This document shows positions 1-6,561 of a DNA stretch of 15,726 nucleotides, one piece after another. The stretch comes from an uncultured bacterium. Lineage in GTDB: Bacteria > Cyanobacteriota > Vampirovibrionia > Gastranaerophilales > Gastranaerophilaceae. Location of the stretch: positions 1 through 15,726 of the forward strand of contig CANAXK010000016.1 of assembly GCA_947365485.1 (NCBI GenBank), given 5' to 3'. A program made the position numbers and the translations under genes. Every line of letters begins with the position of its first letter. The first letter of the stretch is position 1. Under the pieces are notes generated by a model, which saw only the letters and a program-made list of their open reading frames with translations, was not told the DNA's origin and did no database searches.

Positions 1-1
1 G

Positions 2-61
2 TATGACCCTGCGTATCAGGCCAAGGTGTTGAAAAGAAAGAGCAAAAAAGCAGAACTATAA
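2..61 (+). CDS. C-terminal tail of an upstream gene (partial)
   Basis: An open frame enters from the left edge and ends at TAA 59-61. It gives a 19-residue lysine-rich tail beginning YDPAYQAKVL and ending KKAEL. The stop shares its last A with the ATG of the next gene (TAATG), so the two are probably translationally coupled and belong to the same glycan operon. The tail is too short to recognise a family. The call rests only on the open frame and the tight stop/start junction. Confidence 0.5.
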   Translation, partial: YDPAYQAKVLKRKSKKAEL

Positions 62-1299
62 TGTATATTGATTACGAAAAAATAGGCGAAATTCTCGGGT
101 TTGGAAAACAATTTTTTTATGAGAGAAAAGTTGCTTCCAATTGTGCTTACATAAAAAAGAACATAAAAAGAGTCAAAAAAAGACTCAAAAATAAATTCCC
201 GCTAAAAGTTGTCTTCTATGTTTACGACTCCTCACGCTGGAAATCACAATCCCTCTATGATTTGATGGTCGAAGATGAGAGATTCGAACCACTAATTGTT
301 GTAACAAAAAATGCAGCGCCGGAAAACAACATGAATTATCAGACGCAAGAGGATATCAGAAAAAATTACGAGTTCTTCAAATCCAGAGGGATGAATGTTG
401 AGTTGGGCTACGACTTAGAAAAAGACGAGTTTATCCCGTTTGAAAAATTTGAGCCGGATTTGATTTTTTACTCACACCCATGGTATGTCGAAACCTCGCA
501 AGGGCCGGTTGCGTGCTCAAAATTTGCACTGACTTATTATGTGCCTTACTACATTTCGGATACAGAAGAGTTCTTTGAATACGATTTGAGATTCCACAGA
601 TACATACACAGGTACTATGTTCCTGATGAAATCATCAGAAACTTTTATGCTCCAAAAATGCCTGATAAGGGCGCAAAACTTCGCGTAGTCGGGCACCCGC
701 AGCTTGATTATTACTATCTTGATAAAAAAGAACATCGGGAAAAGTATGTTATTTACGCTCCGCACTGGACTGTTTGCGGGAAAAACATAAGGTACGGGAC
801 TTTTGATTGGAACGGATTTGAGATTCTGGAGTTTGCAGAAAAACATTCGGAATTAAACTGGGTGTTTAAGCCTCACCCTGCTCTTTACAGGTTTTTATTT
901 ACATCAGGTTACATGAGCCAGAAAGAGGCGGACGAGTATTACGCAAGATGGGAAAAAGCCGGCATGGTTTATGATACCGGTGATTATATGGATTTGTTTC
1001 AGGATTCCAAGCTTATGATTACAGATTGCGGGTCGTTCCTGATTGAGTATTTTGTAACGGGTAAACCCTGCATACACCTCAAGTCAGAAGCTTTTAAAGG
1101 CAATGATTTTGTAAGAGAAATCTGCAACTCTTATTACGAAGCTTCAAACCTTGAAGAACTCAATGGATTTTTAAAAGATATGCTGCTTGAAAACCACGAC
1201 CCTAAAAAGGATGAGAGATATAGGGTGTTGGCAAAACTTAGCCTAAAGGACACTTATTGCGCTCAGAATATTATAGATGATTTGTTTGGAGATTTGTGA
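61..1299 (+). CDS. CDP-glycerol glycerophosphotransferase-like protein
   Basis: The 412-residue protein resembles the TagB/TagF family (CDP-glycerol:poly(glycerophosphate) glycerophosphotransferases), which moves glycerol-phosphate or a related alditol-phosphate from a CDP carrier onto a growing surface polymer on the cytoplasmic face of the membrane. Seen in the sequence are the family-type blocks APHW (residues 233-236), KPHP (270-273) and SKLMITDCGSFLIEYF (about 316-331), the last matching the usual nucleotide-binding ITDYSS-type segment. The N-terminal 45 residues are basic and could bind membrane. The ATG overlaps the previous stop by one base and no good Shine-Dalgarno precedes it, so translation is probably coupled. 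Only 12 bases separate it from the aminotransferase. A cytidylyltransferase in the same operon could make its donor. The family is fairly sure; the exact donor is not known. Confidence 0.8.
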   Translation: MYIDYEKIGEILGFGKQFFYERKVASNCAYIKKNIKRVKKRLKNKFPLKVVFYVYDSSRWKSQSLYDLMVEDERFEPLIVVTKNAAPENNMNYQTQEDIRKNYEFFKSRGMNVELGYDLEKDEFIPFEKFEPDLIFYSHPWYVETSQGPVACSKFALTYYVPYYISDTEEFFEYDLRFHRYIHRYYVPDEIIRNFYAPKMPDKGAKLRVVGHPQLDYYYLDKKEHREKYVIYAPHWTVCGKNIRYGTFDWNGFEILEFAEKHSELNWVFKPHPALYRFLFTSGYMSQKEADEYYARWEKAGMVYDTGDYMDLFQDSKLMITDCGSFLIEYFVTGKPCIHLKSEAFKGNDFVREICNSYYEASNLEELNGFLKDMLLENHDPKKDERYRVLAKLSLKDTYCAQNIIDDLFGDL

Positions 1300-1311
1300 T
1301 ATAATCACAGT
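1297..1311 (+). promoter_or_regulatory. Extended -10 promoter directly before the aminotransferase
   Basis: TGATATAAT (1297-1305) is an extended -10 element with a perfect TATAAT hexamer. It ends six bases before ATG 1312, so the predicted start site falls on or next to the A of the start codon and the mRNA would be leaderless. No Shine-Dalgarno is visible. The TGA of the element is the stop codon of the preceding gene. The box sits inside a 13-base inverted repeat, GTGAT-ATA-ATCAC (1296-1308), that could bind a regulator. No convincing -35 is seen. It would give the aminotransferase and downstream genes a second, internal promoter. Confidence 0.5.
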
Positions 1312-2391
1312 ATGAAACACAATTTGCTAATGGTCTTAGGGCCGACAGAAGTTGAGAGGGATGTTCTGGAGATTGCCTCATATCCGCAGGATTATATGCG
1401 GACAGAAGACTATACCCGAAAATGGCTCCGGATTTTTGAGAACCTCAAATATACATTCCAGACCGAAAATCCGGTCGTAGTCTTCGCTTCATCCGGCACA
1501 GGCGCAATGGAAGCAGCGGTTACAAATGTTCTGTCTAAAGGCGACAAGGCGATTTACATTAACGGCGGGTCTTTTGGAAAAAGATGGGGGGATATTTGCC
1601 TTAAACACGGGGTGAGAACAGTCGAAATCCCTGTTGAGTTTGGAAAAAGCGTAGAGCCGGAACAAGTTAGAACAGCACTTGAAGAAGACCCTGATTCAAA
1701 AGCGGTTTTTGCGACCCTGAATGAAACCTCTTCTGGAGCCTTGACTGATATAAAAGCAATAGGCGAGATTCTAAAAGCCTATCCTGAAACGCTTTTTGTC
1801 GTGGATTGTGTAAGCGGAATCCTTGCTGACGAGTTTTTGCCTGACATTTGGGGCGTTGATGTTGCGGTATCGGCTTCGCAGAAAGCTTTTGCGCTCCCGC
1901 CCGGGCTCGGGTTCATGTCTGTGAGTGAAAAGGCTTTGAAGTTTGCAGAAAATGCGGATTTAAGAAGTTTTTATTTTGATATTTTTGATTATGTAAACAA
2001 CGCAAAGCGTGGTCAAACCCCGTTCACGCCTGCTGTGTGCCTTGTTAACCAGCTTGATAAGAGGTTGGAGAAGATAAGAAAAGAGGGCTTGGAGAATTTC
2101 CGGGCAAGGTACAAGAAGAATACTGGTTTTTTAAGAGCGGGTTTAAAAAATTTGGGGTTCGAAATCATTGCAGAGAATCCTGCAAACTGCACAAGTGCGG
2201 TTTACACAACAGAGTATGACGCGTCTCAAATCGTTAGGATAATGCGCGAGGAGCACAGAATTGAGATTGCGCCGTCTGGGGGAGAGTTAAAAACGCATGT
2301 TTTCAGAATAGGGAACTATGGAAACATCGGTGAAAAAGAGATAAAGAAGTGTTTGAAGGCGCTTGAAAAAACATTGAAGGAGCTTAGATGA
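1312..2391 (+). CDS. Class V PLP-dependent aminotransferase
   Basis: The 359-residue protein belongs to the fold-type I, class V aminotransferases, the alanine-glyoxylate / serine-pyruvate / 2-aminoethylphosphonate-pyruvate group. Visible features are the N-terminal LGPTEV segment, the phosphate-binding SSGTGAMEAA (about 60-69), FVVDCVSG with the cofactor-contacting D165, and SASQKAFALPPG with the Schiff-base lysine K191. The SQK-LPPG signature is closer to the alanine-glyoxylate branch than to classical PhnW. It overlaps the next gene by ATGA (2388-2391). Embedded in a glycan operon beside a cytidylyltransferase, it probably makes an amino-bearing small molecule that is then activated and attached to the polymer. 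That role is inferred; the substrate cannot be read from the sequence. Confidence 0.82.
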   Translation: MKHNLLMVLGPTEVERDVLEIASYPQDYMRTEDYTRKWLRIFENLKYTFQTENPVVVFASSGTGAMEAAVTNVLSKGDKAIYINGGSFGKRWGDICLKHGVRTVEIPVEFGKSVEPEQVRTALEEDPDSKAVFATLNETSSGALTDIKAIGEILKAYPETLFVVDCVSGILADEFLPDIWGVDVAVSASQKAFALPPGLGFMSVSEKALKFAENADLRSFYFDIFDYVNNAKRGQTPFTPAVCLVNQLDKRLEKIRKEGLENFRARYKKNTGFLRAGLKNLGFEIIAENPANCTSAVYTTEYDASQIVRIMREEHRIEIAPSGGELKTHVFRIGNYGNIGEKEIKKCLKALEKTLKELR

Positions 2392-3092
2392 CAACGAGAA
2401 TATATGATGACAGGGTTGATTTAGACAGCAATGATATAAAAGAGTTTTGGGCAAAAAGAGCTTTGAGCGCAACTGGCTTAAAAACAGTGCTGCTCGGGGA
2501 TGACAAGGGTGCGCAGGCAGAAAGAAACAGAAAGGAATGTTCGATTTTAGAAGAAGCTTTAAGCGGGCTCAAATCATTAAGGATTCTTGATATTGGATGT
2601 GGTATTGGAAGATGGGTTGAAAATCTTGGTGATAAAATAGAAACGTATACCGGTATTGATTTTACAGCTGAATATGTAAGAATTGCTAACGGGAAGTATG
2701 CGGATAGAAAAGACGTAAATTTTTATGAAATGTCTGTATGCGATATGAGCGAAGAAATTTTGAGCAAGGATTATAACCTTGTAATATGCACCGGGGTTTT
2801 AACTTATATTAATGATAACGAGCTTCCAAAGATTTTTGAGAAAATAAGAGAGCTTTCTCCTGAATATGTATATATTCAGGAGTCCATTAGTCTAATGGAC
2901 GGAAGGCTTACGCTTGACAAGTTTGAGTCAAAAGAGTTGAAATCAAATTACAGTGCGATATACAGAACGCAAGCGGAGTATGAACAGTATTTTAAAGACT
3001 TTGATATAATAAAGACAGATTTGCTTCTGGATGATGAAATTGGCGGGCGCAAAGAGACAAACGCAAGATACTGGATAGGAAGAACAAAATGA
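2388..3092 (+). CDS. SAM-dependent class I methyltransferase
   Basis: The 234-residue protein has the glycine-rich SAM-binding motif I, ILDIGCGIGR (66-75), followed by TGID with the acidic D91 at the end of strand 2. The motif IV-like region is VICTGVLTYI (about 131-140). This is the general Methyltransf_11/25 type. The ATG lies in an ATGA overlap with the aminotransferase stop, and its own stop overlaps the next gene by another ATGA, so aminotransferase, methyltransferase and cytidylyltransferase are tightly coupled. It probably methylates a sugar or the small substituent made by its neighbours, perhaps an amine. The substrate is unknown. Confidence 0.78.
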   Translation: MTTRIYDDRVDLDSNDIKEFWAKRALSATGLKTVLLGDDKGAQAERNRKECSILEEALSGLKSLRILDIGCGIGRWVENLGDKIETYTGIDFTAEYVRIANGKYADRKDVNFYEMSVCDMSEEILSKDYNLVICTGVLTYINDNELPKIFEKIRELSPEYVYIQESISLMDGRLTLDKFESKELKSNYSAIYRTQAEYEQYFKDFDIIKTDLLLDDEIGGRKETNARYWIGRTK

Positions 3093-3553
3093 TAGGAAAC
3101 AAAACCGTAGTCTACACATCGGGCACATTCGACATGCTTCACATAAACCATCTGAAAATGATTGAATACGCGCGCGCTTTAGGCGATATCCTGATTGTCG
3201 GGGTGAACACAGACGAGCTTGTGAACGAGTACAAATCAGAACCTGTTATTCCGTTTGAGGAGCGTATTGCGCTTATGAAAGCGCTCAAATATCCTGATAT
3301 TGTAATTCCGCAGCACTCGTTGAATCACAAAGACAAAGTAGAAAAACTTAGGTTTGATGTCTTTGTAGTAGGTGATGACTGGGCAGGGAAATACGATTAC
3401 CTGGAGGAGCAGGGGGTGACTGTGGTTTATTTTCCGTACGGAAAGAGTTGCAGCTCAACAAGTCTTAAGCAAAAGATTTATAACAATTATAAATCAATAA
3501 TAGAAAAGTCTGACAACCATCTGCCTCAGGATATTGAGATTTTAGGAAAATAA
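3089..3553 (+). CDS. Glycerol-3-phosphate cytidylyltransferase-like nucleotidyltransferase
   Basis: The 154-residue protein is a small single-domain nucleotidyltransferase of the TagD/GCT type, which makes a CDP-alcohol from CTP and an alcohol phosphate. Visible are the N-terminal TSGTFDMLH, the HxGH-type motif as HINH (residues 18-21), VGVNTDELV (37-45) and VVGDDWAGKYDYL (93-105). The usual C-terminal RTxGISTT signature is replaced by GKSCSSTSL (118-126). Family length is normal. The glycine of HxGH is changed to asparagine and the ISTT motif is altered, so the substrate may not be glycerol-3-phosphate. Partners are the CDP-glycerol-type transferase upstream and perhaps the LicD protein downstream. 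The aminotransferase two genes before it suggests an amino-alcohol or aminophosphonate substrate as an alternative. Confidence 0.78.
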   Translation: MIGNKTVVYTSGTFDMLHINHLKMIEYARALGDILIVGVNTDELVNEYKSEPVIPFEERIALMKALKYPDIVIPQHSLNHKDKVEKLRFDVFVVGDDWAGKYDYLEEQGVTVVYFPYGKSCSSTSLKQKIYNNYKSIIEKSDNHLPQDIEILGK

Positions 3554-3554
3554 A

Positions 3555-4340
3555 ATGCTTAAATCCTTTTTTGATTTTATTAACAGACTCTTTCCTTACA
3601 AAATTCCTAAGAACAATGAAGTTTATGTTGTTCTTAACGGTCAAAAGAAAAAACTCCGCAGAAAGTTAAAAGGCCTGAACCTTCTTATAGAAGGCGAAGG
3701 ACACTATGTAGAATTGGAACTTCCGATAAATTTTAAGAACACTGCGATTCATCTTGCAGGAGAAAACGCTATTTTTAAGATGAAGAGCACTAATTGTATT
3801 GTGAATAGTGCCAGCATTTATCTTGGAAGCTGGGGCAGATGTTTCATTGATAAAAATGTGCAGTTGAACCAACCTAATTTTAAGGTCGTAGTCAATAATA
3901 ATGAACGCTTTAAACCTCATAAGCTTGTTATCGGCAAAAATGCACAAATAGGAAGAGACATTTCGATAAGAACCTCGGATGGGCACGCGATTTTCAACCT
4001 TGGAGAAAGCCTGCCATACAATGAGCCGGAGGATGTAATCATTGGTGACGATGTATGGATTGCTCAACGCGCAGTAATACTAAAAGGTAGCAAGGTAAGC
4101 TCCAATAGTATTATTGGAGCTTATTCACTAGTGAATAAGAAATTTGAAGAAGAGGGAGTCATTGTTGCAGGTAATCCCGCAAAAATTATTAAACGCAATA
4201 TTTATTGGAAGTATGATACTTACGGTATCTTCATGAACAAGAGAAATAATGTTTATAATGATTCTAACAAAATAAAATCAATGCTTATTAAAAGGCTCAA
4301 ACACAAGTTCTTGAAACTAGTATTTAAGTTTTATTTTTAA
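3555..4340 (+). CDS. Hexapeptide-repeat acyltransferase
   Basis: The 261-residue protein has a left-handed beta-helix of hexapeptide repeats, such as IGKNAQIGRDISI (126-138) and DVIIGDDVWIAQRAVILKG (160-178). It ends in the usual VAGNPAKII (204-212) of LacA/CysE-like O-acetyltransferases. The conserved SDGH at 141-144 holds the likely catalytic histidine H144. Before it are about 120 residues of irregular beta structure, and after it a basic tail. It probably O-acetylates a sugar of the surface glycan. The ATG follows the previous stop by one base and has a weak Shine-Dalgarno, AGGA, around 3544. It is the last gene of the + operon; its final 24 bases overlap the 3' end of the convergent LicD gene. 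Its base composition looks more A+T-rich than the first operon genes (judged by eye). Confidence 0.8.
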   Translation: MLKSFFDFINRLFPYKIPKNNEVYVVLNGQKKKLRRKLKGLNLLIEGEGHYVELELPINFKNTAIHLAGENAIFKMKSTNCIVNSASIYLGSWGRCFIDKNVQLNQPNFKVVVNNNERFKPHKLVIGKNAQIGRDISIRTSDGHAIFNLGESLPYNEPEDVIIGDDVWIAQRAVILKGSKVSSNSIIGAYSLVNKKFEEEGVIVAGNPAKIIKRNIYWKYDTYGIFMNKRNNVYNDSNKIKSMLIKRLKHKFLKLVFKFYF

Positions 4341-6146
4341 AAACGGTGCAATAGAAAAATTCTTTGGAAACGACCAGTAATCTGGGTACTGAACTCTAAT
4401 ATAAGCATCAGCATCAACTGGCGCCAGAAATTCACTGTCCTCAAACTTCATCATTTTTCTTGGAAAAATTTTATCTTGATAATAAAAGTCAGTAGGGTTT
4501 ACAATGTAGCTTCCGAGACTGTCTACGCCATAATATATCTTACTGCTTTTTTCTACAATATTCGGGTTGGTTCTGATCTCGTTATTCAAGAACTCTAAAA
4601 TATCCTTGAAACTATCAATCTCTGCAATCTTGTTCTTGATTCCTGACATGTATTTTTTGTGCTCTTCAAGCGTGTAGTCTTCCCTATAGTATTCATGTGG
4701 AAAAACATCTATCAATGTGCAGTTTGCAAGCCCTTTACCCTGATAAATCTGGGTGTACTTGGGCCCAATAAAATACATTATCTCACCGTTGCTGTTTTTT
4801 AGCGCCTTGTCTACTACAGAATCTTTGTTGTGTTTTGAAATCGAAATTTCAGAAATATCTATCTCTTTAAAATTCGTTCTAAGAATATCTTTCAATCTCT
4901 CGTAATCTCTTCTCATCATTCCGACATCAAAATCATCATCCCAAGGAACGAATCCCTTGTGTCTTACAGCTCCTATTAGAGTCCCTGAAGTTATAAAATA
5001 TTCAAGATTGTTTTTGTTGAAAAAATCTGTGATTTTTTGACCAAACTCGACACATTTTAGCTGTTCATTGCGTAGAAATTTGTCTTGGCAGTGGTTTACT
5101 GTTTTAATGTCAACAATATCAAGAAGCATATCAGTGCAAGGCTTGAATTTTTTGTACAGCTCTTTGTAAATTTCGACTTTTGAAGTAAAATATCTTCGTT
5201 TCAATTTTTTCAAAAGCACCTGTTTATCAAGACTTGCTTTAAAGTTGAGAACCTCTTTCCGGTAGTTAATGTGTGAGTCAAGGAAAATCTTCTGTGGCAT
5301 TACCATGTAATCCTTGCCGTAATTTATCGTCAGAAATTTTTCAGGATTGTTTGGAATAAAACACTCAATGTTTTCGTATTTGACTTTTTTTAGCGGGAAA
5401 ATGTCCTCTTTTCTGTACCAATCCGTAAACTGCAAAAAAGTAAAGTCGTAGTTATCAATCCCATAATAAATCTTGTTTGAATCTTTAACTTCAACACGTG
5501 TTTCATAAAGATAATCATTAATCAGAGCAAAATTATTTATCTTATTCTTTTGTTTTTTTATTTCGCTAATTTGTTTTTTCAAATCTTGTTCTGACAAATT
5601 ATTAGGATAAAAATCGTAAGGATGAATATCAAGAGTTTTTAAATTCTCCATATCACGCCCACACATAATCTGCAAATGAGTAGGGAAAATCGCAAACGTA
5701 ATCTCGTCCGGATACTTTTCAATATGCTCTTTTACAGCAAAACTTCTGTTTTTTGCACTATAACTAATATTGCTTACATCCATTTGCACGAAGTTTGACT
5801 TAAGATATGCAATAAGCTTGTTAAAATCTTCCCGCATCATCCCGATATCAATGTCATCATCCCAAGGAATAAACCCCTGATTCCTGTATGCACCAAGCAG
5901 GTTTCCGCCAATTAGGTAGTATTTGATATCAAGAGCATCAAATTTGTCAAACCACTCTTTTGCAAACTTGAGCAACACAAGCTGATACTCCCTTAACTCG
6001 CCTTTTATAGGCTTAAGATAACGTGTGTCAGCAATGTCTTTTAAAAACATGTAGGTGCTATACGTTTTTTTGTAATACTCCCTGAACTTTTGTTCTCTGG
6101 ATACAAACTTGTTTTTTATCTTTTTTAATAAAACAGCTCTGTCCAT
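4317..6146 (-). CDS. Double-domain LicD family phosphotransferase
   Basis: The 609-residue protein contains two full LicD units. LicD proteins transfer phosphocholine or a related phospho-substituent from a CDP carrier to surface glycans. Unit 1 (about 1-305) has GGNLLGAYRNQGFIPWDDDID (from 80) with acidic residues D96-D98 and D100. Unit 2 (about 306-609) has SGTLIGAVRHKGFVPWDDDFD (from 387) with D403-D405 and D407. Both units also begin with a VLLKK segment (5-9 and 310-314) and share a later KIYYG(I/V)D block (about 225 and 533), so the whole unit was duplicated. Both keep the metal-binding acidic motif. The ATG directly follows the stop of the upstream gene (TAGATG) with no spacer, implying coupled translation. 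Donor and acceptor cannot be told from the sequence. Confidence 0.85.
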   Translation of the reverse strand: MDRAVLLKKIKNKFVSREQKFREYYKKTYSTYMFLKDIADTRYLKPIKGELREYQLVLLKFAKEWFDKFDALDIKYYLIGGNLLGAYRNQGFIPWDDDIDIGMMREDFNKLIAYLKSNFVQMDVSNISYSAKNRSFAVKEHIEKYPDEITFAIFPTHLQIMCGRDMENLKTLDIHPYDFYPNNLSEQDLKKQISEIKKQKNKINNFALINDYLYETRVEVKDSNKIYYGIDNYDFTFLQFTDWYRKEDIFPLKKVKYENIECFIPNNPEKFLTINYGKDYMVMPQKIFLDSHINYRKEVLNFKASLDKQVLLKKLKRRYFTSKVEIYKELYKKFKPCTDMLLDIVDIKTVNHCQDKFLRNEQLKCVEFGQKITDFFNKNNLEYFITSGTLIGAVRHKGFVPWDDDFDVGMMRRDYERLKDILRTNFKEIDISEISISKHNKDSVVDKALKNSNGEIMYFIGPKYTQIYQGKGLANCTLIDVFPHEYYREDYTLEEHKKYMSGIKNKIAEIDSFKDILEFLNNEIRTNPNIVEKSSKIYYGVDSLGSYIVNPTDFYYQDKIFPRKMMKFEDSEFLAPVDADAYIRVQYPDYWSFPKNFSIAPFLKIKLKY

Positions 6147-6548
6147 CTATTTGCCCAACAAAACTCTAACAGTGTACCAGAAGGTCGGCTCAATGATTGA
6201 GCGTATTTTTTTGCCCTCATTTTTTGTGTTAATCAAGAGTTCATACTCAAGATAATCACAAAGACTCGTATCATCATAGAGCGCAACCAGAACAACATCA
6301 AAGTCAGCATATTTTAACTCTTCCGGCGCAAGCGGCGTATAAGTAGACGGGTTGCTCTCTTTTGAGGTCTCAAATTTTTTGTCGCTTATCCCTACAATGT
6401 TAAGCTTTGAAAGGTCAAAATTGTCTTGTAGAATCTGATAATATTCTCCGGCACCGTAAATTACAAGCTTCTTGTTTTTGTATTTTCTTGCAAGCTTGTT
6501 AATCTGTCTCTGCGCATGCACACTTTTGAAATAAGATAAAATATTCAA
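6147..6548 (-). CDS. Small Rossmann-fold protein, TTG start
   Basis: The 133-residue protein has a single nucleotide-binding-like motif, KKLVIYGAGEYYQIL (26-40), and a following strand with VVLVALYDD. This resembles the stand-alone NAD- or sugar-nucleotide-binding modules often found beside LicD and other capsule genes. It is too short to be a complete dehydrogenase or epimerase. The start is TTG at 6548, preceded by a strong Shine-Dalgarno AGGAG (6560-6556) seven bases upstream; no ATG fits as well. The Shine-Dalgarno lies only two bases beyond the stop of the AsmA-like gene, and its own stop abuts the LicD ATG, so the three genes form one operon. It may be an accessory subunit for the LicD protein. 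That is inference. Confidence 0.65.
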   Translation of the reverse strand: MNILSYFKSVHAQRQINKLARKYKNKKLVIYGAGEYYQILQDNFDLSKLNIVGISDKKFETSKESNPSTYTPLAPEELKYADFDVVLVALYDDTSLCDYLEYELLINTKNEGKKIRSIIEPTFWYTVRVLLGK

Positions 6549-6561
6549 AATTCTTCTCCTG

